A stretch of DNA of 64,000 nucleotides from contig JAPOST010000161.1 of NCBI GenBank assembly GCA_026709535.1, positions 1 through 64,000 on the forward strand, read 5' to 3'. How positions within the stretch are numbered: position 1 is the first letter of the stretch; the number at the start of each line of letters is the position of its first letter. Shown piece after piece: positions 13,992 through 24,908 of the stretch. The notes beneath the pieces are model-generated. The model searched no databases. It had not been told where the DNA came from and saw only the letters and a list, made by a program, of their open reading frames with translations. The stretch is from Rhodospirillaceae bacterium. GTDB lineage: Bacteria; Pseudomonadota; Alphaproteobacteria; Bin65. A program made the position numbers and the translations under genes.

Positions 13992-14899
13992 GCAGCGTGT
14001 TCCACCATCCAGATCAACAGGTTTTCCAAGGTCCAGCCGGCATGCGCGGCGATTTCCGGCACCAGCGACGTCGGCGTCATGCCAGGCTGGGTATTAACTT
14101 CCAGAACGATCAGGTCGCCGGGTTTTCCCTGCGTGTCGTCGTAACGCAAGTCTACGCGGCTGACACCCCGGCAACCCAAGGCGGCATGCGACTTGAGGGA
14201 AAGGTCTAGCGCCAGTTCGTAGACGCTCTCGTGAAGCGGCGCCGGCATAAGATGCTCGGACTCGCCCGCAGTGTACTTGGCGCGATAGTCATAGAATCGG
14301 CGCGGGGTGCGAATCTCAATGGCGCCCAATGCGACATCGCCAACGACTGCTACCTGGATTTCTCTGCCGGGAATGTATCTTTCGATCAGGATCCGATCAT
14401 ATTTTGTATATTCCCGGCGCAGTTCCTCCCAAGGCTTGTTATCGGTTTCGAAGGCGATCTGCACCCCCACTGAACTACCCTCACACAGTGGCTTCATCAC
14501 GTAGGGCCGAGGTGGTTCAATGAAGGCATCAAGCTCAGAAGAGGACACCACCCAACCTTTGGCAATAGGGATGTTCTGCAGTGCGAAAATCGCCCGACTG
14601 ACTGACTTGTCCATTGCCATTGCCGAAGCCAGAGCGCCGGAATGGGTATAAGGAATTTCAAGTATGTCGAGCAGGCCCTGAATCCGACCATCTTCGCCGA
14701 ACGGGCCGTGCAGCGCGTTGAAGATCACGTCTGGCGCTGGGTCTAGCGCCTTGAGCAGCGCCTCCATATTGCGCGTCACGTCAACAGGCGTCACGTCAAA
14801 GCCAGCGCTCTCCAAACCCTCAACGCAGCCCTTGCCTGAGGACAGCGAAATTTCCCTCTCGGATGAAAAGCCGCCCATCAACACAGCAACCCGGGTCAT
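13979..14899 (-). CDS. ddl: D-alanine--D-alanine ligase
   Basis: VAVLMGGFSSEREISLSSG; ALHGPFGEDGRIQGLLDILEIPYTHSG; VLEVNTQPGMT. Confidence 0.97.
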   Translation of the reverse strand: MTRVAVLMGGFSSEREISLSSGKGCVEGLESAGFDVTPVDVTRNMEALLKALDPAPDVIFNALHGPFGEDGRIQGLLDILEIPYTHSGALASAMAMDKSVSRAIFALQNIPIAKGWVVSSSELDAFIEPPRPYVMKPLCEGSSVGVQIAFETDNKPWEELRREYTKYDRILIERYIPGREIQVAVVGDVALGAIEIRTPRRFYDYRAKYTAGESEHLMPAPLHESVYELALDLSLKSHAALGCRGVSRVDLRYDDTQGKPGDLIVLEVNTQPGMTPTSLVPEIAAHAGWTLENLLIWMVEHAACDA

Positions 14900-15843
14900 A
14901 ACGCGCCTCTTGCGGCTGCCACGCTATCATTCGGCTCGCCGATTCGCCCGATTTCCCACTGCAGATCGATGCCGCTCCGAGCCTTTACGCGGGCGCGGAT
15001 ATCCTCGCCCAAGCCTTCCAGTTCCGCAGCGGTGGCATTGCCCGTATTGATCAGAAAATTCGTGTGCTTTTCTGACACCATCGCGCCGCCGCGCTTCAAA
15101 CCTCGGCAGCCGGCGGCGTCAACCAGTTTCCAAGCAAAATGACCGTAGGGGTTACGGAATGTACTACCACCCGTTCGGGTGCGCATGGGCTGACTTTTTT
15201 CCCGGTTTTGCCGAATCTCAGCCATTCGCGCGCCGATAGCGTTTGGATCTCCCGGGACGCCACGCATGACGGCGCTGGTGAAGATCCAGTCCTCGGGGAT
15301 TCTACAGCGGCGATAGCTGAAGCCCATGTCTTTCAAGGAAAGCTTGTGGATGGTCCCTTCCGGATCGACGGCATTGCAGGATATCAAGACGTCCTTCATT
15401 TCGCCGCCATAGGCACCCGCATTCATGCGCAGGGCACCGCCTATCGTGCCGGGAATTCCGGAGAGAAACTCCAACCCGGTCAGGCTGGCGTCCCGAGCAG
15501 CGGCGGCGACGGCAGGGTCGGGGGCGCCGGCGCTGGCGCTGATCTCGTCGTCATCCACTTCGATTCCAGCCATCTCACGGCCCATTCGAATGATCAGACC
15601 GCGCACGCCGCCGTCGCGCACCAGTGTATTGGACCCAAGACCCATCACAGTTAGTGGCGTGCTCTTCGGCATCTCACGAAGCATGTGAACCAAATCGTCT
15701 TGGTCTGCTGGGCGGAACAGGACTTCTGCAGCGCCGCCCACCCGGAACCAAGTTTCATGGTTCAGTAGCGCGCCGGCTACCAGATCACCGCGCACCGGCG
15801 GCAGCCGGTCAATCAAGGCACCGGAATCGATGCTTGTCGTCAT
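14896..15843 (-). CDS. murB: UDP-N-acetylmuramate dehydrogenase MurB
   Basis: [65 protein letters not shown]. Start placed at MTTSID; the ORF track extends to 15921. Confidence 0.95.
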   Translation of the reverse strand: MTTSIDSGALIDRLPPVRGDLVAGALLNHETWFRVGGAAEVLFRPADQDDLVHMLREMPKSTPLTVMGLGSNTLVRDGGVRGLIIRMGREMAGIEVDDDEISASAGAPDPAVAAAARDASLTGLEFLSGIPGTIGGALRMNAGAYGGEMKDVLISCNAVDPEGTIHKLSLKDMGFSYRRCRIPEDWIFTSAVMRGVPGDPNAIGARMAEIRQNREKSQPMRTRTGGSTFRNPYGHFAWKLVDAAGCRGLKRGGAMVSEKHTNFLINTGNATAAELEGLGEDIRARVKARSGIDLQWEIGRIGEPNDSVAAARGAL

Positions 15844-17258
15844 CCGCCGCCCCCCTTCAGGGCTCTGATCTGTTCTGGCAACGCGTGGGCCCAAGACGAG
15901 ATGTTGCCAGCGCCGAGGCAAATCACGAAGTCACCATCACCGGCAATGTCGGCGATCAGCCCGGGCAGAGCGTCTTCCGACTCCAGGATGCGTGCATTGC
16001 GATGGCCATGGTTCCGCAGACCAGCGACCAAGCCTTCCTTATCGACGCCGGGAACGTACGTTTCGCCGGCGGCATAGACATCGGCGACGACTACCTTGTC
16101 AGCGTCGTTGAAACAGAGGCAGAAATCTTCAAACAGGTCTTTCAGCCGCGAATAGCGGTGCGGTTGGACCACAGCGATAACCCTGCCGGCGCAGGCAGCC
16201 CGCCCCGCCTTCAGTACATGGGCAATTTCGACCGGGTGGTGGCCGTAATCATCAATGATCGTGACACCGTCGACAACCCCGGTCCGAGTGAATCGACGCT
16301 TGACCCCCTCAAACCCGGCAAAGGCCTTGCGGAAGGTCTTTTCTTCCAGGCCCAGCTCCCAGCTTATGGACAGAGCCGCCAACGCATTGCGGACATTATG
16401 TTCGCCCAGCATCGGCAGTTCGATGTCGAAATACTTGGCGCGGCGGTTCTGACCCCGTTCCTTGATGTCGACATCCAGGACTGTTTTGTCAGCATGGTAG
16501 CGAACGTTGACGGCGCGAATGTCAGCCTGTCGCGAATAACCGTAAGTGATCAAGCGCCGGTCAGACAGTCGCGGGATCATCGCCTGAACTTCAGGATGAT
16601 CAATGCACAGCACGGCGAAACCATAAAATGGTATGTTGCCGACGAACTCGTCGAAAGCGGTACGCAGGGCCTCGAAGTCGCCGTAATAGTCAAGGTGCTC
16701 CGGATCAATACTAGTGACAACTGCGATGGTGGCTGGCAGCTTCAGGAACGAACCGTCGGATTCATCAGCTTCAACGACCATCCAATCACCGTTACCCAGG
16801 CGGGCATTGGTGCCGTATGCATTGATGATGCCGCCATTGATAACGGTCGGATCCATCCCGGCCGCGTCCAGCACGCAGGACACAAGCGAAGCTGTTGTTG
16901 TTTTGCCGTGGGTGCCGCCGACGGCGATGCCCCACTTCAAGCGCATGAGTTCGCCCAGCATTTCCGCGCGACGGACAACGGGGGTCAGGCGCGACCGGGC
17001 AGCGGCGACTTCCGGATTGTCGGATTTGACGGCTGTCGAAACGACGACGACCGAAGCATCGCCGATATTCTCCTCAGCGTGGCCGACGGCAACATCAATA
17101 CCCAATTCCTGCAACCGCCTGACGTTGGTGTTGGCGGCGATGTCCGATCCGTGCACCTTGTAGCCCAGATTATGCAGGATTTCGGCGATCCCGCTCATTC
17201 CAATGCCGCCGATGCCGACGAAATGAATGCTCCCTAGATCAATAGGAAGTTTAGACAT
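15840..17258 (-). CDS. murC: UDP-N-acetylmuramate--L-alanine ligase MurC
   Basis: [42 protein letters not shown]. Start placed at MSKLPIDL; the ORF track extends to 17378. Confidence 0.97.
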   Translation of the reverse strand: MSKLPIDLGSIHFVGIGGIGMSGIAEILHNLGYKVHGSDIAANTNVRRLQELGIDVAVGHAEENIGDASVVVVSTAVKSDNPEVAAARSRLTPVVRRAEMLGELMRLKWGIAVGGTHGKTTTASLVSCVLDAAGMDPTVINGGIINAYGTNARLGNGDWMVVEADESDGSFLKLPATIAVVTSIDPEHLDYYGDFEALRTAFDEFVGNIPFYGFAVLCIDHPEVQAMIPRLSDRRLITYGYSRQADIRAVNVRYHADKTVLDVDIKERGQNRRAKYFDIELPMLGEHNVRNALAALSISWELGLEEKTFRKAFAGFEGVKRRFTRTGVVDGVTIIDDYGHHPVEIAHVLKAGRAACAGRVIAVVQPHRYSRLKDLFEDFCLCFNDADKVVVADVYAAGETYVPGVDKEGLVAGLRNHGHRNARILESEDALPGLIADIAGDGDFVICLGAGNISSWAHALPEQIRALKGGGG

Positions 17259-18360
17259 CTTGATGCGCCATCCCGTTGATGACGGACACGGTGACGTCGG
17301 CAAGACGCTCCGCCGCATCGGGCCGACCAATGTTGGCCGCAGATGCGGCGACCGAGGCCAAAGGTGCCGGATTTTCAAGAAGACAAATCAGTTTGGTCCT
17401 GAGGCGTTCTGCCGTGAAGTCTTTTTGGCTCAGCAACCAGCCGGCGCCAGCCTTCTCAATGTATCGGCCGTTGGCGGTCTGGTGATCGTTGGCTGCATAT
17501 GGATAGGGCACGTAGATCGCCGGTACGCCAGCCACCAAGGCTTCTGCACAGGTGGATGCGCCGGCCCGACAGACCATGAGGTGCGTTGCAGCCAGCCGAT
17601 CTGGGACATTATCAAAGAAGCTCTGGAGATGGGCGTCGATGCCGGCAGCGTCATAAGCGCTGCGTACGCGCTTGATGTCTTCAGGGCGACACTGCTGCGT
17701 AACCTGCAGTCGTTGTCGCTTGGCTTCATCCAGGCCGGCAACTGCCTCGGGGACAACATCGCTGAATACGCGCGCGCCTTGGCTGCCACCCATTATGAAC
17801 AGGTAGAACGGCCCGCCTGATTTGGGCGCGATATAGGTGCGTTTATGCAGCCTGTTGATCTCCGGTCGGACCGGATTGCCGGTCTCCACCCGCCTGGCGC
17901 TAGTTTGTGGGACACCTTCCACAGTCGGGAAAGAGAGGGCAATCGCGCTAGCCATTTTCGCGATTTTACGGTTGGCAAGGCTCAGATAGCCGTTCTGCTC
18001 GTGCAGAATCACGGGTCTGTTCTGTCGGGCGGCCATGAACGTGGTCGGGAACGAAGCGTAGCCGCCAAATCCGACAACGCCCGCCGCCCCGTGCCGCCTC
18101 AACAGGCGGCTAGCGACAAGCGCGCCACGCAGGAGCGTAAAGACGAAGCCGATTTTGCCCCGGATACCGCCTCGGAATGGCGATGCCGCCGGTACAATAT
18201 GCGCTTCCAGACACGATTTCAGCTTGGCATATTCCGCGCCGCGATCATCCGTATAGAGTTTCACTGGATACCCTCGCTTCAGCAACGCAAGACCCAGAGC
18301 TATGGCAGGAAACAGATGTCCGCCGGAACCACCGGCTGTCAGGACAATCGTCTTGCTCAT
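17251..18360 (-). CDS. murG: UDP-GlcNAc:undecaprenyl-PP-MurNAc-pentapeptide GlcNAc transferase MurG
   Basis: [61 protein letters not shown]. Confidence 0.97.
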   Translation of the reverse strand: MSKTIVLTAGGSGGHLFPAIALGLALLKRGYPVKLYTDDRGAEYAKLKSCLEAHIVPAASPFRGGIRGKIGFVFTLLRGALVASRLLRRHGAAGVVGFGGYASFPTTFMAARQNRPVILHEQNGYLSLANRKIAKMASAIALSFPTVEGVPQTSARRVETGNPVRPEINRLHKRTYIAPKSGGPFYLFIMGGSQGARVFSDVVPEAVAGLDEAKRQRLQVTQQCRPEDIKRVRSAYDAAGIDAHLQSFFDNVPDRLAATHLMVCRAGASTCAEALVAGVPAIYVPYPYAANDHQTANGRYIEKAGAGWLLSQKDFTAERLRTKLICLLENPAPLASVAASAANIGRPDAAERLADVTVSVINGMAHQDV

Positions 18361-19478
18361 AGCGTCCCGCCCGCTCTGTTTCGGGTCAGCGCGAGAATCA
18401 TGCCAGTACCAACTGCAAGCGCCATGATCGACGACCCGCCGTATGAGATAAACGGCAAGGTCAGACCTTTTGTCGGCATAAGATGCAGTGTCGAGGCCAT
18501 GTTGATAATCGCTTGCAAGCCGAATGCCGAAAGAAGACCCACTGCAGCAAACAGGACGAACAGGTTGTTTGTCTCGATCACCCGAGCGAAGCCGCGCAAC
18601 ACGATGAAGGCATAGGTGCCGACGATCAGGAAGCAGGCCAGCAGGCCGAACTCTTCACCGGCAACCGCGAAGATAAAGTCGCTATGAGCGTCCGGAAGCT
18701 GATGCTTGATCGTACCCTCACCCGGCCCCTTACCGAAGATGCCGCCGTTGATGAAGGCGCCGAGGGAACGATCTACTTGATAATTGTCACCACTCGCAGG
18801 ATCCAGGAACAGGTTTACACGCTGGGTGACATGAGGGAAGGTAAAGTAGGCGGCCACAGCAGCGCTTGCCACGGTGCCAATCCCGGCGGCGATCAGCCAT
18901 AAGGACAGTCCAGCCAAGAATATCAGGCAGATCCAGATGGAAAAGACGACTGCCGCCATGCCTATATCGGGCTGCGCTGCCAACACCCCCAGAACAGCGG
19001 CGCATAGAACAGTAGCAAGAATACGCCCGGGGAAGCCCTTCTCGACCCTCGCAGTCGCACACAGCCAAGCGCAGATGACAGCGAAGGCCGGCTTGATAAA
19101 TTCTGAAGGTTGCACGACAAGACCACCAATGGGCAGCCAACGGCGAGCGCCATTGATCTCCGCCCCAAGCAAGCTGGCCAAGACCGAAAAAATGAGTGCG
19201 CCGGCCAGCATGATAAGTGCCGACCGACGCACCCAGGGCGGGGTAAGAAGGGAAGTCAGCAGCATGAGTGCTAGAGCTGGCGGCATGAACAGCAGCTGCT
19301 GACGGACGAAATGAAAACTGTCGATATTGAGCCGCGCCGCCGCCGCGGGGCTGGCAGCCAGCGTCAGGACCATGCCGTAAGCCAGAAGCAGGCTTACGGC
19401 GGCCAGAAGCCAGCGGTCGACTGTCCACCACCAACGGCCAATGATGCTCGTGTCCGTGCGGGCGGGCGCGTACCTCAT
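18357..19478 (-). CDS. ftsW: SEDS peptidoglycan glycosyltransferase FtsW
   Basis: GINGARRWLPIGGLVVQPSEFIKPAFAV (as ALGAEINGARRWLPIGG); GKGPGEGTIKHQLPDAHSDFIFAVAGEEFG; LPFISYGGSSIMALAVGTGMIL. Confidence 0.96.
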   Translation of the reverse strand: MRYAPARTDTSIIGRWWWTVDRWLLAAVSLLLAYGMVLTLAASPAAAARLNIDSFHFVRQQLLFMPPALALMLLTSLLTPPWVRRSALIMLAGALIFSVLASLLGAEINGARRWLPIGGLVVQPSEFIKPAFAVICAWLCATARVEKGFPGRILATVLCAAVLGVLAAQPDIGMAAVVFSIWICLIFLAGLSLWLIAAGIGTVASAAVAAYFTFPHVTQRVNLFLDPASGDNYQVDRSLGAFINGGIFGKGPGEGTIKHQLPDAHSDFIFAVAGEEFGLLACFLIVGTYAFIVLRGFARVIETNNLFVLFAAVGLLSAFGLQAIINMASTLHLMPTKGLTLPFISYGGSSIMALAVGTGMILALTRNRAGGTL

Positions 19479-20890
19479 TACGCGCCCTCTGCAACGGCAA
19501 GGGTGGCTTGGCTCATCGCTCGAAAGACATCGCCGCGCGCGCCAAAATTCTTGAATTGGTCAAAGGAAGCACAGGCTGGCGACAGCAAGATGACGCTTTC
19601 AGCAGGCGCCTCCGGAGCCAGCGCCGCCACAGCGGCCATTTCAATCGCCATGTCCAGGGTTTCGGCGCATGTGACGGGTAGGGCGGGTACGGTTCGGTTC
19701 AGATAGGCGGCGATCGTCGACGCATCTTCGCCGATCAGGAAGGCCGCTTTCAGATTGTCCAGACCTGGAGCAAGAGCGTCGTAGCCATCGTCTTTGCCTC
19801 GACCGCCGGCGATCCAGAAGATATTGTCATACGATGACAGCGCGCGCCCTGCAGAGGCGGCATTGGTAGCCTTGCTGTCGTTGATGAACGCAACGGCCTT
19901 GCCGTGCCTGATTGCATGGGCCACCAACTCCTGCCGATGAGGCAGACCCGGGAAAGAAACTAAGCCGTCTGTGATGGCGGCAGGGTCGACACCTAGAATC
20001 CTGCAGGCCGCCCATGCCGCAGCAGCATTCTGATGGTTATGACTGCCTCGTAATGCTGTCGCGCCGCCTAGATCAATCGCGTCGTCCTTGCTTTCGCCGG
20101 TATCGTCCCGGAGCAAGCCGTGCCGGATACCGACTCCGCCATCGACCGGGACTTCCCCGGATATGCGAATCACGGTCCGCCCTGCGTCTTCGGCGTCCGT
20201 CGCCAATTCCTCTGCCAAGGGCTCGTCGATGCCGATGATCAGAATCGCGTCAGGCGTTGTAAGTTCGAACAGGCGGCGCTTCGCGTCGACATAGCCGCCA
20301 AGGCCACCATGTCGATCAAGGTGATCATCGGTAACGTTGAGAAGAATCGCGACGCTTGATCTGAGACTGAAGATTCTTTCCAGCTGATACGACGACAACT
20401 CCAGTACATAGACGCCGTCAGCTTCAAGAGCCTTTAGGTCTAGCACGGGCGGCCCGAGATTGCCGCCGACCTGCACCTTCCATCCGGCTGATGCGAGGAC
20501 ATGGCCGATCAGAGCGGTTGTGGTGGACTTGCCGTTCGTGCCGGTAATCGACACGTAGGTGGCGGCGCGGATCGATCGAGCCAATAATTCGACATCACAC
20601 CAGATGTCCGCGTGCGCGGCCCGTGCGGCAGCCGCAACAGGATGCGCGACGGGAAGTTTGTGTGGAATACCAGGAGTCAGGATGAGCGGCAGATCGGCCG
20701 TCCATTCCAAAACGCTGAGATCGGCGATCGTGATTCCGGCATCTTGTGCCTGCTTCCGGCCGACAGGATTGTCATCCCAAGCCAGCACATCTGCCCCACT
20801 TCTTGTCAACGCTCGCGCGGTCGACAAGCCAGCCAGACCGAGGCCCATGACGGCGACTCGTTTGTTGGCGAAATCAGGGAGAGGGATCAT
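19478..20890 (-). CDS. murD: UDP-N-acetylmuramoyl-L-alanine--D-glutamate ligase MurD
   Basis: RVAVMGLGLAGLSTARAL; ITGTNGKSTTTALIGHVL; VAFINDSKATNAASAGRAL; ILLSPACASFDQF. Confidence 0.96.
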   Translation of the reverse strand: MIPLPDFANKRVAVMGLGLAGLSTARALTRSGADVLAWDDNPVGRKQAQDAGITIADLSVLEWTADLPLILTPGIPHKLPVAHPVAAAARAAHADIWCDVELLARSIRAATYVSITGTNGKSTTTALIGHVLASAGWKVQVGGNLGPPVLDLKALEADGVYVLELSSYQLERIFSLRSSVAILLNVTDDHLDRHGGLGGYVDAKRRLFELTTPDAILIIGIDEPLAEELATDAEDAGRTVIRISGEVPVDGGVGIRHGLLRDDTGESKDDAIDLGGATALRGSHNHQNAAAAWAACRILGVDPAAITDGLVSFPGLPHRQELVAHAIRHGKAVAFINDSKATNAASAGRALSSYDNIFWIAGGRGKDDGYDALAPGLDNLKAAFLIGEDASTIAAYLNRTVPALPVTCAETLDMAIEMAAVAALAPEAPAESVILLSPACASFDQFKNFGARGDVFRAMSQATLAVAEGA

Positions 20891-20897
20891 CAGTCGC

Positions 20898-22019
20898 CTA
20901 CCGTAGTTTCAAGGTCGACAGGCCGAGGATCGCGAGGATCGCGGCGATGATCCAGAATCGAACGACGATCGTTGCCTCCTGCCATCCCTTCTGCTCGAAG
21001 TGATGGTGGATCGGAGCCATCCGAAACACGCGCTTTCCAGTCAGTTTGAATGACAGTACTTGGACGATGACCGATACGGTCTCCAAGACGAACAGACCGC
21101 CGACAATCGCCAGCACGATTTCATGCTTGACCGCCACGGCGATTGCGCCGAGTGCGCCACCCATGGAGAGCGACCCGGTATCGCCCATGAAGACCATTGC
21201 CGGGGGCGCGTTGAACCAGAGGAAACCGAGCGCTGCGCCTACGAGTGCGCCGCAGAAAACACTAAGTTCGCCGGAGCCGGGAACGAAGGTCAATTGGAGA
21301 TAATTTGCAAATACCGCATTGCCAACCAGATATGCAATCAGACCGAAGACGCTGGCCGCGATCATGACTGGAACGATGGCAAGACCGTCAAGTCCATCGG
21401 TCAGGTTGACGGCATTCGAAGCGCCAACCATGACGCAAACTGCAAACATGACAAAGGCCCAACAACCCAAGTCGATCATGTACGACTTCAGGAACGGGAT
21501 CGCGAGTCCGGTCGCCAGCGGCACTTGGGGGTCTATCTGATACTTGGACGGGGCGCTCCACCCCAACTGCATGATCCAATATGTCGCCGCCAAAGATATC
21601 ATGATCTGCCCGGCCAGCTTGAGGTGACTTGGCAGCCCTTCCGACGATCTCTTGATCAGCTTCTGATAGTCATCGAAGAAGCCTAGCACACCGAAGCCGA
21701 ACGTGACGATCAGCACACTCCAGACGTAGCCGCTCCCCAGATCCATCCAGAACATGGTGGCAATCGCCACTGAAAGCAGGATCAGCACCCCGCCCATGGT
21801 GGGGGTGCCGCGTTTCCTGAGGTGTGATTCGGGACCATCGTCACGAATCGGCTGACCTTGATCCTGACGCCGCTTTAGCCATCGGATTGTCGGCGGCCCC
21901 ATGACCAGACCGATCAACAGGGCGGTAATCAGTGCACCTCCGGAACGGAATGTCAGATACTGAAACAACCTAAAGGCGCCGAAATTTTCGGACGGCGGGT
22001 AAAACAGCTCAAGCAGCAT
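20898..22019 (-). CDS. mraY: Phospho-N-acetylmuramoyl-pentapeptide-transferase MraY
   Basis: [66 protein letters not shown]. Start placed at MLLELF. Confidence 0.97.
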   Translation of the reverse strand: MLLELFYPPSENFGAFRLFQYLTFRSGGALITALLIGLVMGPPTIRWLKRRQDQGQPIRDDGPESHLRKRGTPTMGGVLILLSVAIATMFWMDLGSGYVWSVLIVTFGFGVLGFFDDYQKLIKRSSEGLPSHLKLAGQIMISLAATYWIMQLGWSAPSKYQIDPQVPLATGLAIPFLKSYMIDLGCWAFVMFAVCVMVGASNAVNLTDGLDGLAIVPVMIAASVFGLIAYLVGNAVFANYLQLTFVPGSGELSVFCGALVGAALGFLWFNAPPAMVFMGDTGSLSMGGALGAIAVAVKHEIVLAIVGGLFVLETVSVIVQVLSFKLTGKRVFRMAPIHHHFEQKGWQEATIVVRFWIIAAILAILGLSTLKLR

Positions 22020-23421
22020 TCTGATTTTCCCGCGCTTCGTTGGGCCCCAAGGCTGCCAAAGCGTCAACGATTGGCTTCATCTGGCTCCCCAGTGAGCCTT
22101 TTACGCAAACGACATCACCTGGCTGCACCGCTTCGACGACGAAGGGCAACAACGCCGCGGAATCTGCCGTATGGGCCCCCCGGATCGTGTTCGGCACCGC
22201 ATCGTACAAGTGGCGCATGAGTGGTCCGGCGGTGAATAGCCAGTCGATATCCGCATCCACCAAGTCCTTGGCCAGCGCGGCGTGCAGAGCAGGGCCGTCG
22301 TTTCCGAGTTCGCGCATGTCGCCCAAGACCGCAATACGTCGACCGCCATCACACGGATTGGCCAGCATCAATGTCTCGAAGACCGCGCGCATGGCCGCTG
22401 GACTGGCATTGTAGCTTTCGTCAATCAGGTCGAAAGAGCCGCCAGCCATCTCGATTCTCCGGCGCTCCCCACGACCGGCCAGCGGTGTCAGCGTCGCCAT
22501 CGCAGTGGTATCAGGGGCAGCGCCCGCTTCTTGGATGACGGCCAGAAGGCCTAGTGCATTGACGACCCAGTGATGGCCCGGCGCGCCGATCCGGAAGGAG
22601 GTTCGGCGTCCGAAGACCGAGGCGGTCACATCGCTGCCGTCCGAATCCATCACGGATGTCAGCAATTGCACATCACTGTCTGGATGGACGCCAAATGTCA
22701 CGCGTCGGTCGACGCCTGCGTCTCGAGCCCTAGCATCCAGCAAAGCATAGTGATCATTGTCTCGGGGCAAGACCACACTGCCGCCCCGTTCGACACCCAC
22801 GAATATTTCGGCTTTCGCCTCTGCAATCGCTTCGATGCTGTCAAAAAACTCCACATGGGTCGGCGCCACGGTTGTAATCAGCGCGACGTGCGGCCGCACC
22901 ATGCGGGACAGTGGATCAAGTTCGCCAGCATGGCTCATGGCCAGTTCGAAGACGCCGAAATCAGCGCTTTCCGGCAGGCGTGCCAGAGACAGTGGAACGC
23001 CCCAGTGATTGTTCAGATTACCGACGGTTGCATGGGTCGTTCCTTGCCGCGCAAAGATCGTGCTGAGGCCATCCTTCGCGCTCGTCTTGCCGACGCTGCC
23101 GGTTACCGCGATCATCTTGCCGTCGCAACGCGCCCGAGCGGCTCGGCCAAGAGCTTCCAGACCGGCCATCGTGTCATCAACCGTCAGCAATGCGCCACTG
23201 GTATCGAGCGGTCGATGGACCATTGCGGCCGCCGCGCCGGCCTCAAACGCCTTCGCCACGAAATCGTGCCCGTCGAATACCGGCCCCTTCAAGGCGACGA
23301 ACAGGTCACCGGCTGCTACGGTTCGGCTATCAATCGATACGCCATTGGCAAACCAGTCGCTGCCCGTCTGGCCGTTGGTTGCCACGGCGGCGGCGGCGGC
23401 GCTCCACAACGAAGCAGTCAT
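22009..23421 (-). CDS. murF: UDP-N-acetylmuramoyl-tripeptide--D-alanyl-D-alanine ligase MurF
   Basis: [20 protein letters not shown]...[51 protein letters not shown]. Confidence 0.96.
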   Translation of the reverse strand: MTASLWSAAAAAVATNGQTGSDWFANGVSIDSRTVAAGDLFVALKGPVFDGHDFVAKAFEAGAAAAMVHRPLDTSGALLTVDDTMAGLEALGRAARARCDGKMIAVTGSVGKTSAKDGLSTIFARQGTTHATVGNLNNHWGVPLSLARLPESADFGVFELAMSHAGELDPLSRMVRPHVALITTVAPTHVEFFDSIEAIAEAKAEIFVGVERGGSVVLPRDNDHYALLDARARDAGVDRRVTFGVHPDSDVQLLTSVMDSDGSDVTASVFGRRTSFRIGAPGHHWVVNALGLLAVIQEAGAAPDTTAMATLTPLAGRGERRRIEMAGGSFDLIDESYNASPAAMRAVFETLMLANPCDGGRRIAVLGDMRELGNDGPALHAALAKDLVDADIDWLFTAGPLMRHLYDAVPNTIRGAHTADSAALLPFVVEAVQPGDVVCVKGSLGSQMKPIVDALAALGPNEARENQNAA

Positions 23422-24908
23422 GATACGCCGTCTGCTGTTGCAATGGCCTGACGCGCTATCACACCGTCATCGAAGGGCAGGATGGCATCGCCGACAATCT
23501 GGCCTTGTTCGTGGCCTTTGCCGGCGACCACCAGCACGTCTCCGGTTTTAAGACTCGCTACCGTTTGACGTATGGCAGTGCGTCGGTCTCCTATCTCAGT
23601 GGCGCGAGGACTCGCGGCGAGTACGGCTGCACGGATTGCTGCCGGTTCTTCGCTGCGGGGATTGTCGTCTGTCACCACCACGATGTCGGCGAGTGCTGTC
23701 GCGGTTTGGCCCATCATGGAGCGTTTGCCGGGATCACGGTCGCCGCCGCACCCGAAGATCACCATCAGACGCCCCCGGGTATGGGGACGCATAGCCTTCA
23801 GCACGGCCTTCAGCGCATCCGGCGTATGAGCATAGTCGACATAGACGGTAGCGCCGTTCTGTCGCGAACCCACATGTTCGAGCCGGCCTGGAACGCCTTT
23901 CAGGGTTTTAAGCGCCAGCGCAGCTTCCTTGAAAGTGGTACCGCCGGTCGCCAACACCAGTCCCAGCGCGCACAATGCGTTCCAGGCTTGAAAATCACCC
24001 ACCAAGGGCAGATCGACAGTGACCAATTCCCTCGCGAACGCGACTACAAGGCGCTGACCATTTGTTCTTGCCGTCAGACTTTTCAGCTGAATATCGGCAG
24101 TTGTGCAGCCATAGGAAAGGATCGATAAACCGGCCTTGACCGCGGCGTTGCGGACGACAGCATAGACATCGCTGTCGGCATTAAGGACGGCTGCGCCGCC
24201 GGGCTGCACCAACTCTGCGAAGAGTCGCAGCTTGCAGGACAGATACGCCTCATTTGTACCGTGATAGTCGATATGATCATGGCCCAGATTCGTGAACCCC
24301 GCCGCGTTCAGACGTAGACCATCCAGACGGAACTGATCCAGACCATGGCTGGAAGCTTCGATTGCCAGATGGCTAATTCCGACGTCGCATAGCGACGCCA
24401 GATCCCTATGCAGGGAGACCGGGTCTGGTGTGGTGAGGGAAACATTCCGGTCGACGCCCGGGCCACGGATGCCGAGTGTGCCCAAGCTGACAGCGTTGAA
24501 GCCCAGTGCTGTCCATATCTGCTGGACGAAAGTGACAATTGAGGTTTTTCCGTTGGTTCCTGTGACGGCGACCTGCGTTTCGGGCTGCGCATCAAAGAAG
24601 CGGTCGGCCATCCAAGCGAATTGGCGCCGTGGTTCCGGATCGGTGATCAGGATCGCGGAGGCGCCAGCGACAACTTCGGCCTGGACATCAATCGTCGACA
24701 GGATGGCTGCAGCGCCAAAGTCCAGTGCATGAGGGATAAACCGACGCCCATCGATCTCCGACCCAGGGATGGCGGCAAACAGAAAATCCCGCTCGACCTG
24801 CCGCGAGTCGGCGGTCAGGCCGGCTATGTCTGTTTTCCCGGCCCTTGCGTCCCAGACGGCAGTCGCGGCCTGATTTGGCCGTTCGGCCATCAGCGCCGCC
24901 AGCTTCAT
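23418..24908 (-). CDS. murE: UDP-N-acetylmuramoyl-L-alanyl-D-glutamate--2,6-diaminopimelate ligase MurE
   Basis: GLTADSRQVERDFLFAAIPG; VTGTNGKTSIVTFVQQI; VYVDYAHTPDALKAVL; DNPRSEEPAAIRAAV (mDAP-type DNPR motif). Confidence 0.97.
   Translation of the reverse strand: MKLAALMAERPNQAATAVWDARAGKTDIAGLTADSRQVERDFLFAAIPGSEIDGRRFIPHALDFGAAAILSTIDVQAEVVAGASAILITDPEPRRQFAWMADRFFDAQPETQVAVTGTNGKTSIVTFVQQIWTALGFNAVSLGTLGIRGPGVDRNVSLTTPDPVSLHRDLASLCDVGISHLAIEASSHGLDQFRLDGLRLNAAGFTNLGHDHIDYHGTNEAYLSCKLRLFAELVQPGGAAVLNADSDVYAVVRNAAVKAGLSILSYGCTTADIQLKSLTARTNGQRLVVAFARELVTVDLPLVGDFQAWNALCALGLVLATGGTTFKEAALALKTLKGVPGRLEHVGSRQNGATVYVDYAHTPDALKAVLKAMRPHTRGRLMVIFGCGGDRDPGKRSMMGQTATALADIVVVTDDNPRSEEPAAIRAAVLAASPRATEIGDRRTAIRQTVASLKTGDVLVVAGKGHEQGQIVGDAILPFDDGVIARQAIATADGVS

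Noticed and set aside
15624-17237. 537-aa + strand ORF antisense to murC/murB
   Set aside because: Shadow ORF in high-GC coding DNA; the sense strand encodes unmistakable MurC/MurB.
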